Positions 13,201 through 25,419 are shown, counted from the first letter of the stretch. The stretch is DNA of 64,000 nucleotides from Morella rubra (GCA_003952965.2 CM025853.1:18745110-18809109); one strand, 5' to 3'. Notes: generated by a model not told the origin, from the sequence alone. Numbers and translations: made by a program.

Positions 13201-14835
13201 CGCTATTTTAGTCAACACCCCATCACTCATACACCCTCATTTATCTTCTAAAGAAATAAATAATAAAAACTATAAAATCAAGAAATTAGAATCCCTATTT
13301 TAGCTTCATCCAACCCTCAATAAAATAGAATTCTCATTTACCAACAATGGGGGTCATGGGATTAGTTTCCTCTAAACAATCCCATTTAACACTTGCATTT
13401 AAAATTTTAGAAAAAATAATTTTTTTTGGTCAACCCTAGTCAAATCGTGTCAACCCAGTTAAACCGGGTTGGTCAACGGATCTGCCTAGTCAAACTGGGT
13501 TGATCCATTGACCCACCGGTCTAGTTGTGGGTCATGTTCTGGGTCAAACCCAAACCTTAGGCCCTTGGTTCATGGATCCGAGTCTAACCCGATCCATGAT
13601 CCACATAGGTACCCATGGCTTGGATCACATCCAGCCATGGGTTGGGCCAAGAAGACCAGCCCATGTATATCTTCCCTTGCCTTTTTTTTAAAAAAAATAC
13701 CGAATTGGGGTTGAACTTGGGCCGGCCCTTCCCCTTTACAAAAAACTTTTGGGCCGTCCAATTCATTTAAAAACAAAATGGGCCTCAACTTTTTAAAACA
13801 AGAAATTGGGCCTCCATTTAAAAAGCAAAACTGGGCCTCTCCCTTTTAAAAGTATTCAGCCCAAGGGGTTTAAAACAGCAGCCCAAACGTTTTATTTTAA
13901 AACAGCCCAATAGTTTAAAAAAACAGCCCAACCGCTTAAAAAAACAGCCCAAATTCATTTCTTTTAAAAGAAACCCAAACACTTGGGTCGAGTAGGCCAA
14001 AAAATGCCCTACCCATTTGGCCCAATCGGTGACTCGGGCATCTCATGCCGAGGTACCGCTTGAGGCCCCTAGGAGGCAAGGGCAGGCTAGCAACTAACTA
14101 GCCGCTGGCCACACCGGCATGACACGTCCGACCAACCCTAGGCCAGACGTTGGTTGGCCTTACCACCAGCACCCACAGCGGTGCCTTCTGGCGTGCTAAT
14201 GGTCACCGGTAGGCCACCACACACCCGTGTAATACATGAGTGTTTATTTTTTTGTGGTATCCATGGCCTCCAAGGCTACCGGACCCCCACAGTAACTCTG
14301 GTTGGGCTGCACCGGTCATATCAGGTGCAACACCGACCATTGGCACGGCAGCAACCCCACTACATCACAGGCCACTTCCTTTTATTGAGAGAGAGAAACC
14401 TTTTCTCTTTGTTATCATGTTTTTCGCAAAACAAAAACAACTAATCAAACAGCATGCTTCAATCTGAAATTTGAACAAATAAAACAAATTCACGTTGGAT
14501 CTAATCAAAGCGTGAAAGAGGAAAATAGAACTTCCATTCAAGCAAGTTCCATAATATTCAGATCTAATCAAAACGTAATAGAATAAAATATTTATATTCT
14601 ATTCATGCGATTTCATAAAACATGAACGGCAAAACAATAACAACTCTTAAAATCATTCACAAGTAACCGGATCTGGTGCACCAATTCTATGAAGCTTTTC
14701 AACTTGTTGAAAAGATGCCAAGAAACGTTGAAAAACAAAACCAACTTATTTGAAAACATTTTTCAAACAATCCGATTACTATGAATAATTTTAATGAACG
14801 GTACAGATCTCAAGAGTATGAGGTTCAAATAACCT

Positions 14836-14848
14836 AGCTCTGATACCA
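14836..14848 (-). other. Copia primer-binding site
   Basis: The minus strand reads TGGTATCAGAGCT, complementary to the 3' end of initiator Met tRNA, seven bases from the likely LTR end. It fixes the orientation of the 9.7-16.4 kb element. Confidence 0.85.
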
Positions 14849-15034
14849 CTAAAAGTGTGCCTGCGGAAAATTATACTTAAAAACGATCTTTAACTTTGTC
14901 TGCGATTGAATCTCAATATTTGATAATCTTCAGGTCTTGTTGATCTCACGCCTTGAGTTTTGATTTCATAACTTTACAGCCCAAATGTTCTGCCTTCTTC
15001 TTTTCCACACTCATAATTGTGTAGAGTTTTTTAA

Positions 15035-15566
15035 GTCTTGATGGCCAACTCTCAGACTAACTTCAATTAGTCAATTAGAGTAGATTATCTCATAGCTATC
15101 CTTATATATGAAAACCCTAGCTGTGATAGTGCGTGGGATCGTTAGAGATCTCAGATCTCGGCCGTAGGATCACATAGAAAAACTATTTGTCCATTAACTC
15201 CCTTATATTTTTTTATTCCAAATTTTGGGCTTCTACTATTTGTGATCATGTCTATTAACATATCACAATTTACTCCTAAGTATTTGAGAATGATTTGTAA
15301 GTCTTGATGGTCAACTCTCAGACTAACTTCAATTAGTCAATTAGAGTAGATTGTTTCATAGCTATCCTTGTATATGAAAACCCAAGCTGTGATAGTGCGT
15401 GGATCGTTAGGGATCTCAGATCTCAGCCGTAGAATCACATGGAAAAACTATTTTTCCATTAACTCTCTTATATTTTTTTATTCCAAATTTTGGGCTTCTA
15501 CTATTTGTGATCATGTCTATTAACATATCACAATTTACCCCTAAATATTTGAGAATGATTTGTGAA
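15035..15566. repeat. Tandem duplication inside the right copia LTR
   Basis: A unit of about 266 bp (15035-15300, starting GTCTTGATGG) is repeated at 15301-15566. The left LTR and the solo LTR at 22.2 kb carry one copy only, so this is an LTR-specific internal duplication. Confidence 0.85.
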
Positions 15567-16477
15567 ATCCTTTATGCTAACAATTATTCATTTATTTATT
15601 CTTCCACCACACTATATTCCACATGAGTCAATAGGACCGGAATCATATCAATGATTAAGTCCCTAACTCATATAATTCTCAATTCACAATCTATAACTCG
15701 TTGGACTATCAATTGTTTCCAAAACAATTTCATAAATAAATATAATATATATATATATATATATATATTTAATTTCAAAAAATATTTTCACAAAATACCA
15801 TTGGCCCAATGGATTCTTTTTCTAGCCCAGCCCTATACAGATATCTTGAATATACTACCTCATCAAGAGACTGGTGGATTCCTTATTGAGCATTTATACA
15901 AACTCATTTATTATGTACAAGACCGAACGTTATCTGGAATATTTGACCTAGAAAAATAATTACCAACTGACTCGGTCAAAACACAAGTACCAACAAATAG
16001 ATCCGTATAAACCTCTCAGGTCTAAGGATACAATAAACCAATTGTGTTGAATACCTTCTCAACATCAGGGATCACTTCCAGAAGGTATCCATATTTGATC
16101 CGTTCAGTGCATGTACTCTTACATTACACCCACTCATTTATTTAATGTCACTACCTCAATGACGAAGTCCATCATCCTATTAAATAGATGCATAACGAGT
16201 GTAGACCTATCGTACATCAATATGTACCTTGGTCTAGAACAAAACATCAAGTGAACATGGAATCGAAGAGTCATACTTCCGCCTTTGATTCATTAATCAT
16301 TGGCATGACTTTTCTACAATGTCACTCGATAATATCTATGTAACATCTTATGTCACATCTTATTACCCAATAAATAAATATAGATATGTGACATCTAAAT
16401 AACTTTTATTTAGACAAATAATTTTTAGGGCATTATTCTTACAAAAGCGTGAGCCAAACTAGGCCACAAGAATGCAA

Positions 16478-16970
16478 TAGCTTTGATACCATGTTGAAAT
16501 TGAAATAAAAGAAAGAAAAAAAAATTAAACTAAGAGGGAGAAGAAATAAGAACCTTGCAAGATTTAAATGGTTCGGTCCATAAACCTTTATCCACTATGA
16601 GAAGGCTCACCCTACGGGGCAGACTTATATACTCGGTGTAAGGATGAGATTACAATGGAGCCTTTGTTTGTAAGCTTCTGATTACAATAGCCCACATTGC
16701 TAAAGTAATGTGGTGTTAAAATTAAAATAAAAGAGATAAGAGACACACAAGATTTAAGTGGTTCAGTCTCTAGACCTATATCTACTGTGGGAAGACCTAT
16801 CCCAGACTTGTATACTCACTGGTGTAAGGATGAGATTACAAGAAGGATTTTATTTATAAACCTCTAACTATAATAGCCCACATTGCTAATTATAATAGCC
16901 CACATTGCTTAACTCTAATACCGTGTATCCACTCCAATAATGTGTACTCCTGGGAACTCTAATAAATACA
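16478..16970 (-). mobile_element. LTR fragment of a second copia-type element
   Basis: At 16478-16492 the minus strand reads CATGGTATCAAAGCT, a Met-tRNA-type primer site beside an LTR end. The sequence to its right is present in two diverged tandem versions, roughly 16493-16715 and 16716-16960. They share AAGATTTAA(A/G)TGGTTC, GGTGTAAGGATGAGATTAC and ATAGCCCACATTGCT. No internal coding region is attached. Confidence 0.55.
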
Positions 16971-17690
16971 GCACAATCTGTCTTTCTTCTAATTGATTTC
17001 TTGGCAAGGTTATGCACAGCCAAATTTCCCATTCATTGGAAGGTTTTGCTGAAATACTTCAAAGTAAGGTGGCCCTATGCATGGATAGGCAATAGTTTTT
17101 TGGGAGGAAAATAATCCACGTAATCGAAGTTGCTGAATGAACCTGGTCAGAGTTTTGAGTCAGACAAAGGGCAAAAAGTGATCAAATCGAGGTGTGCGGA
17201 CGTTCTTATCTCTCACACAAGGCCATTGCATCAATCATTTTCATGGATACGAAATAATTAAAATTTACGAGAGAATGCCTCTTCCGATCAACTCCCATCC
17301 GCTAAAGGATGTACGCGCGCCGTTAAACTGGAAGACCTCGATTAATGGATATTTTGCTCATGCATTTGACAGTGGAAGAATCAGTCAACGTCAGACTTTG
17401 CCGCGAGGTGAAGATTTGCTCTCCTAAGTGCCATGGATTGTCAACTTGTACAAACTTTCTATACTTCTAGTAGCACTAGCTTGCATCACACAAGTACACC
17501 TTTTAGAGATTTCGCAGTCGTGTATTTACTAGATCCTAGCAATTAATTAGGAGCCGCTTTTGTAAATACTAACAAGCTGAAAAGGATTGGCTCGACTGAA
17601 AACAGAGGAAACACAGAAGGGCATGTGGGCTGTCGAAGTCGAGACAAATATTCTCTACCGTCCTTATCTATATACAGTACTAGGCCAGAG
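16971..17690. other. Unassigned sequence upstream of MIR395
   Basis: No gene recognised. An open frame at 17194-17427 has no domain. The right part is the likely distal promoter of the microRNA gene. Confidence 0.4.
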
Positions 17691-17693
17691 TTG

Positions 17694-17708
17694 CGTCTAG
17701 GTTCACTG
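17694..17708 (-). promoter_or_regulatory. EIL/SLIM1-type (UPE-box-like) candidate site
   Basis: The minus strand reads AGTGAACCTAGACG. From memory, the UPE-box bound by the sulfur-limitation regulator SLIM1/EIL3 has a CATTGAAYCTRGAC core, and EIN3/EIL proteins bind AYGWAYCT. This site fits most of that core with one or two mismatches, about 75 bp upstream of the TATA box of MIR395. The function is inferred only. Confidence 0.35.
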
Positions 17709-17782
17709 GCTAGAGCTTTTCAGATTATTCTCCTTGTGCACAGGAACATCATATTCATCTAAATGCAACGAGAGGCACTCAC

Positions 17783-17790
17783 TATAAATA
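17783..17790 (+). promoter_or_regulatory. TATA box of MIR395
   Basis: TATAAATA stands 71 bases before the base of the miR395 stem on the same strand. That suits a pol II transcription start near 17815 and a short leader before the precursor. Confidence 0.65.
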
Positions 17791-17860
17791 GAGTACTGCT
17801 TTGCTAGCCATTTAACAATATCAAACAATAACTACCACAAAGTAGATTAGGCGCAGCGCG

Positions 17861-17980
17861 TCAGGTGTCCCCTAGAGTTCCTCCAAACACTTCATTACGT
17901 ACGGAATCACTTAAAAAACAAAGGTGGTCGTCGGCCTTCTACGTACTGAAGTGTTTGGGGGAACGCCAGGTGTCACTTGA
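17861..17980 (+). ncRNA. MIR395: miR395 precursor hairpin
   Basis: The 3' arm contains CTGAAGTGTTTGGGGGAAC at 17946-17964, followed by GC, giving a 21-mer at 17946-17966. This matches miR395 except that the usual T at position 20 is G. The 5' arm carries the star side, GTTCCTCCAAACACTTCATT at 17878-17897. The arms 17861-17901 and 17940-17980 pair over about 41 positions with few mismatches or G:U pairs, and enclose a loop of roughly 38 bases. Mature sequence on the 3' arm is the family rule. miR395 is induced by sulfate shortage and directs cleavage of ATP sulfurylase and low-affinity sulfate transporter mRNAs. I saw no second copy in the window, although the family is often clustered. Confidence 0.93.
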
Positions 17981-19692
17981 TTACTTTCGATGATTAGGCT
18001 TATAACCATGCAGTACTAATCAGCGGCACAGCGGCACTATCCTTGATGACTTCTTTCCTTCTACTTGTTTTTGTAAAGGAGGTGGTCTACATTCACTCTG
18101 GATCGCTGTGGCATTAATGCTCTTATATAAGGACGCTAGCTATGAGTTACTTCTTTTTTTGTTTTCTGTTTTTTCATGTTTTGGCTGCTATATTTGCTGC
18201 TTAATATAGATAATTGGTACGTAAGTACTATAATGGGAAATGATATTTCTAGCTATTATATATATCCTTAGTATAATTTCTTCCACACTAGGTTGGTTCA
18301 TTAATTGCTGCGACGATCCATCTGCGGTGGCTCGACCTGTGAACCATAAAATATATCTCACATATATATTGATGGTGGGAAAAACCAATTTGGCTGCCAT
18401 TAAGCCGCCCTGATGTAATGCATTATTAATCTTCTTACGTTTTTTACATCTTGGAAATCAGATGAAACACGTCTGATCAATTCATAATATTAGTACGCCA
18501 CCGCTTGCGTTGGTGCCACTATATAAGTGGAATCTAGAGCTCTATTTGCTGGATATTAAACAATCTACTTGTGTATATATAAATCTTCTTACTGATAAAC
18601 AGATTATACTATATTGAATTAGAAAATATTAATGATAGATTTAACAGATATTCGTCTTTCAATTATATAAGTCTTCTTACTGATCATAAACAGATACTAA
18701 TATTCATGTTAGATTTATTAGATATTCGTTTTTCAATCCATATATATATATATCATGCACTTTGTACTTCCCAATTATGGAGGATATTGATACTTTGCAT
18801 CACAAATTATTTTTTTTTTCATATTCTGTCTAGTAATATATATTGATTTCAGACACTTAATTCACATATGGTACCCTCCGTTCAAATTTTTCTTCAAATA
18901 TTTTAACAGAAATTGATTTCTGTTTTGTTTTTGAGATTATAATTTTACTCACTATAATAATATTCAGCCACTATTAATTAAAGAGACGATTTTTTTGCCT
19001 CTAAATCCCCGCTAATGTTCAAATTAGGACAAAGAGTCAAAAGTACACATGTCAAGAAAATTGTTAATGAGATGTGTCTTCTCCTGATTGTAGTCTGGAT
19101 AATATATTAATGCCAATTTTGAACTGTGGTTTTCAATTTTCAAGTACTTTCAACCCCTAATAATATTCAGCCACAAGTTAGGGAAACAGTAATTTGAACC
19201 TCTAAATTAGTTTATCAAACAAATATGACCACGAAGAACCCATAACTAACACGTCCCAATTATTTACATTACTAATTAATGAGATTGTCTTTTTAGTTTA
19301 GCTTGAACTTTTTCATGTACGGTTCAAGCCATGCACTTTTTTGTACCTTGATCCAATGAAATGAGATCTGTTTGAAAGTAGTTTTTTCTTTTTCTTTTTA
19401 GGGTATCTGTTTGAAAGTAGTTGCCATATAGTTCGATCTGCTTTCTTTATTTGGGTTACAAGCCCCGCATCAATCAAAAATATTTTAAAAGTTATTTATC
19501 AAAACAAAGGCCGACGACTTACTAGCTAGAGTATACCTGCACCTAAAAAAGTTTATTCCTACCCTCTTTTCTTCCTCTTTCTGTCAATGTTGCTAATTCC
19601 CAGAATACTAATAATGCACCCTCGTGCACACAGTTTGCACGAGTTGGCCAACGACTTTCTTCCTCCGACTTCTTTAGCCACTTCCGCATCTG
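17981..19692. other. Unassigned AT-rich sequence downstream of MIR395
   Basis: It contains repeated short phrases such as TCTTCTTACTGAT and AGATATTCGT(C/T)TTTCAAT around 18590-18740, suggesting a small local duplication. No gene recognised. The first few hundred bases may be pri-miRNA tail. Confidence 0.4.
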
Positions 19693-21750
19693 TTGTATTT
19701 GGGAGAACTTGCTTCGTGGCGGAGCATTTTGCAATGCCAGCAGCCTGGTGAGGCCGGCAGGCTGTCTGGGGATAGGTTAAGGCAGGGCCTGCTAGGCTTG
19801 CTTCTCATGAGATTGGGTGAGGGAATTGGAAGGGGACTCAGTTATCCACTGCACACTATAAGAAATTCGTTCTCTGCCCACGATAGCAGTCATGGCAGAA
19901 AGTCTTCAAAGTCGTCGAGGAAGGGATTTGGCCACGGTTTTTGGTCATCGAGGAGTCGTCGTGTCTGCCGCGTGCAGAGAGACCTAACCTGACAACAATG
20001 GCTCCTCGTCGTTGATGTTGTGCCTATCTCGCCCGAGAGACGTGTCGGGAGAGACAACCCACTTCCGTCTAGGTTGACGACATCATATCCTGGAGAAAGC
20101 TTAGTCCCGACGATTTCTGCCACCGGAATTGCACTTCTAGAATTTCAAACACCCTGAAAGCTTCGTCTCGTCGGGAGTATCCGATTCTTCCTCGGCTTAT
20201 GTTAATGAAAGACAGTGCTTCTTAATTTACGATTTGCTTTATCTCTCTGTCTACAAAATTATCAAAATTTCTCATTTTCCTTAGTTGAAAGCAAAAGAAC
20301 AACGAAAAATGAATTCTATTTGTATTTCCTTGTCTGTGAATGAATACAAGAGAGCATTTTTATATACAGATTTTTGTAACCTCTTATGGACATAAAGACA
20401 AACATGTGTTGTGCATTGCTACACCTCAGAGGTGCAGACTGAGACCTATAATACAAAGATTCCTCGGTACAAATCGTTGATGTTAAATACAAAATAACAA
20501 CCAACATACTGTAGATATTTGCTATGTTGCCCTGTCGATTTGTTGGTGTTACTGAGTTGGAGATCAAGGTTGGATTGCAACTGAGGTGTTGAGACACTGG
20601 ATAGAGAGTCTTTGATGTCGTCTGGTATAGTTGCTTTAACATTCTTCATTGTGCCTAAGGGAGCAGAGCACTTACTTGATGAACCATGGTTGAGGTTAAC
20701 ATACCAGTAGCTTACGGCTGTAGAATGTTTGAACTCCCTTCTTCTCTCCAACGCTGGCTTCTACTTTCAAAAATCTCTACTAGCGAGCTGATTCTTTCAA
20801 ACATGTGCTCTTCTGGTTTAGTAAGCAATTTTTTCCCAAGTCCTAGCGCTAGCGCTTCCCGCCCAGTTGCCAAAAAATTCTAAGCGACAACTCTATGTTC
20901 AAAAAGCAATTTTTAACAGAACACTTCTCCCACACACGCTGGCTGAATATTTCGTCGGTAATCGATCAATGACGACGGCAATGAGTTACTGGTGGACGAA
21001 GATGGAGCTTCTGCTGACAAGAAGTCCTCTTTTTTTAATCACGCATGACTGATGTTTAGCTTTCTTGGGTTTGTGTTTGACTCGACGGCAAAGGGAAAGT
21101 GGTGGGGGACGTTTTAACTTTTGCTGACGATAAGTGGCTTTTTAAAAAATGAGCGTGGCTAATTCCGTTATTTCTTGTAGTGGCACACTTGCAACTTCTG
21201 TAACAAAAAGGGTCATCTGATTTTCTCATGTCCTATTAAGACACATGGACGCATTGCTCTAAATAAATTATGGGTTTTAAAAAAAAATAAAAATCAAAGA
21301 TAAACCTAGTGAACCCAATAAAACTATAATTGGGAACCAAAAATTTATCCTTGATTCTCTTTTGTAGGGTTCAAGACAAAAAGAGTAATAAATGGTCGTT
21401 TGATGTTGCTTGCCTATATATACCAAAGATCAAGAGAGTCAATGTGACATTTGAGAAAAATGCTAAAAGGGAATATCATTCACGGTAATCATATTGATGG
21501 TAATCCCTTACCTACCTAAGAAAAAAAAAAAAAAACATTTTAGTTGGTTGATTGGACAATGCATTCGATGGTTTATCAATTGGTTGTTAATAAGATATAA
21601 AAAAAAATGCACAAGTGGGTACACCATTAATATTGCACTTGAATTTGTCGACACAGAACACCAATTGATTGACAGGTTCATAAAATCATTGACGAATGAC
21701 AGGATGTGCAACCTTTTTGAGATTTTTAGATGCAAACGAGCTTTATAATT
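19693..21750 (+). pseudogene. Copia gag and pol remnants, split by a CACTA element
   Basis: With the CACTA insertion (19854-21182) and one target copy taken out, an upstream frame runs through LSYPLHTCNFCNKKGHLIFSC. That contains a retroviral-type zinc knuckle (C-x2-C-x4-H-x4-C) at about 21187-21230, the mark of copia gag. Further on, at about 21580-21735, the same strand reads IALEFVDTEHQLIDRFIKSL, matching the C-terminus of copia pol (usual form EFV-T--QLAD-FTK-L). The RT and integrase parts between them are deleted and stops are present. Confidence 0.7.
19854..21182. mobile_element. Non-autonomous CACTA (En/Spm) element, 1329 bp
   Basis: The left end is CACTATAAGAAAT and the right end, on the other strand, is CACTACAAGAAAT: a 13-bp inverted repeat with one mismatch. 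It is bounded by the 3-bp duplication GCA (19851-19853 and 21183-21185), the size expected for CACTA transposases. Internal sequence is GC-richer than its surroundings, with CGTCG-rich subterminal stretches. I see no transposase (TNPD/TNPA) frame. It interrupts a copia gag remnant. Confidence 0.85.
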
Positions 21751-22238
21751 TGTTTCCGGTAGCTATGGGTTTGGTAGTACTTGTCTCGGATAGGCTTCCA
21801 CCGTAATAGTACAGATTTTTGAGTGTTAATTACTCATATCATTTCAATTGATGATCATTTAATACTACTCCAATAAATAATTCTTGAGGCTTATCTGATT
21901 CAAAAGATGTATTGGTTGATTGTTGTTATTTGATTGAATCCATGTTATGAGATTGGGATGATTCCTTGTTGGGTTTGTATTTATTTATACTTGGTTAATT
22001 TTATGAAATTTTCACGTATTTCAAAGCTTTTTTCATGATTCAAGTACCAGACGCACCTTTGGGTGCACCGGAAGACTGAGTTCATATGGGAGTTAGAGTT
22101 TTGAATCTGTCTCATGCGGTTGCACCTGAGGACAACGGACGAAACGCTAAAAACAAAAGTAAAACTCTCATTTTTGTCATTCACAAGCTGACGACCATTT
22201 CATGAAATGGATGAGCCCCTTGAAGTTGGTTTTGAAAG

Positions 22239-23532
22239 TTATGACTGCGAAAAATTATCTTACCGATTCTTTTTGTTGATCCTGATAATTCTTCAATAAT
22301 CTTCAGGTTCTTGTCGATCTCACAATCTCGAGAATTCCACAATAGCAGCCCTAAGCGTTCTGCCTCTTTCTCTCCATCTAACAACTATCTTAGGGTTTTC
22401 TGAGTCTGATGGCTAACTCTCAAACTAACAATTAGTCAATTAGGTTAGACTATCTCATAGCTATCCTTATATATGAAAACTCTAGCTATGATAGTTGGGA
22501 TCGTTAAGGATCTCAAATCTCGGCCGTAGGATCACATGGAAAAACTCTTTTTCCATTAACTCTCTTATGTTCTTTGATTCTGATTTTAGGCTTCTACTAA
22601 TTGTAATCATATCCATCAACATATTACAATTCACCCCCGAGAATTTGAGATTAATTTGTGAAATCCCTTTTGCTAACAATTATTCGTTTATTTATCTTTC
22701 CACCACACTATATTCCATATGAGCTAATAGGACCGAATATTATCATTGATAAAGTCCCTAGCTCATATAATTCTTAATTTTATAATCTGTAATTTATTAG
22801 ACTTTCGAATTGTTTCAAAAATAATTTCAAGAATAAAAATATATATAGTATATTAATTTCGAAAAATATTTTTCACAAAATTCCTCTAGCCAGAGATTTC
22901 TTTTTCTCGAGTCCAACCCTATACAGATGTACTTAAATATATTATCTTACAATGAGACTAGTGAATTCCTTATTGAGCATTTATACAAACTCATTCACGC
23001 ACAAGACCTGACGTTGTCTAGAATATTTGATCTAGAAAGATCATCACCAAATGACTCGGTCAAAGTACAAATACACAAAAAACTGCATAAAACCTCTCAA
23101 GTCTAAGGATAACGTAAACAAATTGTATTGAATACCTTCTCAACATCAATGATCACTTCTAGAGGGTATCCATATTTGATCCCGTTCAGTGCATGTACTT
23201 TAATTTTATATTACACTCACTCGTTTTCTTAAGATCACCACCTCGATAACTGAGTACATCATCCTATTTAATAGAGGCACAACCAGTGTAGACCTATTGT
23301 ACATAAATATGTACGTCAGTCTTGAGCAAAACATCAAGTGTACAAGGAATCGAAAAGTCATACTCTCCATCTTTGATTCATTAATTATTGGCATGACTTT
23401 TCTACAATGTCACTCAATAATAACCGTGTAACATCTTACGTCACAACATATTACCTAATATAATAAATATAAACACGTGGCATCTAAATAACAATTATTT
23501 AGAATAATGATTTTTAGGGCATATTTCTTACA
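22239..23532 (-). mobile_element. Solo copia LTR of the 9.7-16.4 kb family
   Basis: It shares long stretches with both LTRs of the earlier element, for example GATCTCA(A/G)ATCTCGGCCGTAGG, GAGAATTTGAGATTAATTTG and, at the right edge, the complement of TGTAAGAAATATGCCC. No primer site or pol sequence is attached on either side. The left edge (near ATGACTGCGAAAAATT) corresponds to the LTR end next to the primer site in the full element. I could not confirm a 5-bp target duplication. Confidence 0.75.
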
Positions 23533-24429
23533 GGTTCTTCATAATGGATGACCTGGTATGATGAACGGAGGAACGATCTAAGCATTTTTTCTCACAAGTG
23601 AACGCACTGCTTAGTACATCAACTGGATGAACCGGTTGGTGCTTTCGAAGTCCTCTTTGGATTGTAAGAACTCTTCTTTTCTCATCCCAGACTCTCCCCA
23701 AAATCTTAGGAAGAATAGCATTATTAGTGATATTAGGAGATAAATTTTTAGGACCTTAGTAATCTAGGAATTGAAAATGTTCATATAGGGGGAGAGAAGA
23801 CTATGTATTGATGTTTTTATGAATTCGTAATTCTCTCACTTTTCGTTGGGTTCTATATTATGCATTTTGAGAAATTGATAAGTTTTGGTTATGCTATGTT
23901 ATGTACTTTTTTTTGAATTTCGATGAATGATATTATTTCTAGTTTTCAATAATTCGTCATATGAATCAAAATGTGAATGGCTTATAAATTTTTAATCCAA
24001 TGAAGTATACTAATTTATTTGTTGAATTTACAATTCATTAAATTGGCTTTTGTGCCTCCACTACACTATTTTTAGCCTTTGGAACAAAACCCGAAGGTCA
24101 AAATCTCGTCTTTAGAGATCTTTAGAGATGAAAATAAGTCGTCTCTCTGTCGTCGTAGCGCTGTCGCTAAAGGTCTTTTGTTAAAGAGACGTGTTTTAGT
24201 CTTTTAGATATTCACAATCGAAACATTATGCCCAGAGCTGTCTACAGCCATTTGCAAGTGGCGAATCACAAAACTAACTAAAGAACAATTTAACCTCGCG
24301 AGAGTCTCTTTATTTGATATGGACTTGGGGAATTGTAACCTTCCCCTTTAAACTCTTTAGTTACTACCGAGACTGTGAATTAGATTGTAGCAATGCCCCC
24401 CACCCCCATTCTCAAATCCAGTACCCGGT
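23533..24429. other. Unassigned sequence
   Basis: No gene recognised. A CACTACACTATTTTTAGCC phrase near 24058 resembles a CACTA end but no partner was found. Confidence 0.35.
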
Positions 24430-25080
24430 AATTTGGATATCGGACCAGAAGCGAATTTTTTCTGTCAAGGAAGTGGTCTCACTGAAGCCCAAACTCTTCG
24501 TACAAATACTACAACTTTTTTGGCTGAACAAAATTGGTCAAAATTATGGAAGCTTCCTCCTCTTCAGATCGGTTGAAACTAATGCTCTGGAAGGTGGCAG
24601 CTGATGCCCTTCCTGTGAGAGTCCATCCCTCCGGGACATCCTTTATGGCTTCGGCACCCCAGACCATCTGTGTTAACTGTGGGAAGCAAGTGAATTCCAC
24701 CTCCATGTTTTCCATAGCTCTCGTATCCTACGGTGCCTTTCAAACTGGCCTTTTGGTATCTTCCGGTTACCTATTTCCAGTCCAGCGGACTGGATTCGAT
24801 TTCTCTTAAATGTCAACTCGGAGTTGGGTATTCGTTCCTCTTCTATGCCTCTCTTTATCCTAAATACTGCTTTGATTTGTGATATCCCGTGGTTTTCCTG
24901 AAACAGGGCTATCCATGAGGGAAAACCGGTGATTATCTCTGACCTGCAGCAATCTTTGGCTAGTAGATACATCGAACATCATGTAGCTTGGATTTCTCGT
25001 GCTTCTAGTTTCTATGTGACCTGGACGCCTCCCCTGCTCCAGGTTGGATGAAGATCAACTTTGATGTTACTATATATCAA
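24430..25080 (+). pseudogene. LINE reverse transcriptase C-terminus and RNase H remnant
   Basis: In shifting frames the plus strand reads LWKLPPLQ, KLMLWKVAADALPVRV and ICVNCGK, matching the zinc-binding C-terminal part of plant LINE reverse transcriptase (zf-RVT). It then reads HVAWISRASSFYVTWTPP followed by GWMKINFDV, the start of the RNase H-like domain found after it. Several stops and frame changes break it. No poly-A tail or target duplication was found. Confidence 0.7.
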
Positions 25081-25195
25081 CATGGATAGTACATAGACGT
25101 CTCTTGCCTACACTCCTCTAGCTTTCTCCATACATCGTACACAGAGCGAATTATGACTGTGGACCCATTAGTGGACGAAGCCATAACGGCTATCA

Positions 25196-25365
25196 GGGGT
25201 TCGGATTCCCTCCTAAGACAAAATCACCTAATAAGTCTTAATAGGTTATTGAATGGATGACAACACATTAATGAATCCATCCAATGACCTATATTAAACT
25301 GTCTAAAAAAAATGCAAAATGGGAAAAAAAAAAAAACTCTAATGAGACGTTAAACATAACGGTGT
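25196..25365. repeat. Left copy of a ~170-bp inverted repeat pair
   Basis: It contains CGGATTCCCTCCTAAG, a small hairpin (GGATGACAACACATTAATGA within GAATGGAT...ATCCATCC) and, at its inner edge, AAACATAACGG. The same sequence lies in opposite orientation at 31300-31465. The pair could be terminal inverted repeats of a MULE spanning the FRS pseudogene, or two copies of one MITE. Confidence 0.55.
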
Positions 25366-25419
25366 CTTCTTCCCACCCAGTTTTTTATTTTGCTTCTTCT
25401 CTAAGTCCCCCGTCAAACG

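Larger units (their letters stand above)
9680..16443 (-). mobile_element. Decayed Ty1/copia LTR retrotransposon
   Basis: The element lies on the minus strand. Its 5' LTR is on the right (14856-16443) and its 3' LTR on the left (about 9680-10884). Each LTR starts, on the minus strand, TGTAAGAA followed by ATGCCCTAAAAAT. The primer-binding site TGGTATCAGAGCT (initiator Met tRNA type) is at 14836-14848 on the minus strand. A purine tract GTGGGAGAT precedes the 3' LTR at about 10885-10893. Decayed pol can be read: near 11.45-11.48 kb the minus strand gives FLILYVSNILL, the copia YVDDILL motif with DD changed to SN; near 11.14-11.2 kb it gives WTVVKHILKFLKRTK, a conserved copia motif. Stops and shifts are frequent. 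I could not identify gag, and 13.4-14.4 kb looks non-coding. The left LTR appears to lack its last 100 bases or so. Confidence 0.88.

Noticed and set aside
24058..24080. CACTA left end (CACTACACTATTTTTAGCC)
   Set aside because: No matching inverted end or 3-bp repeat was found within the window.
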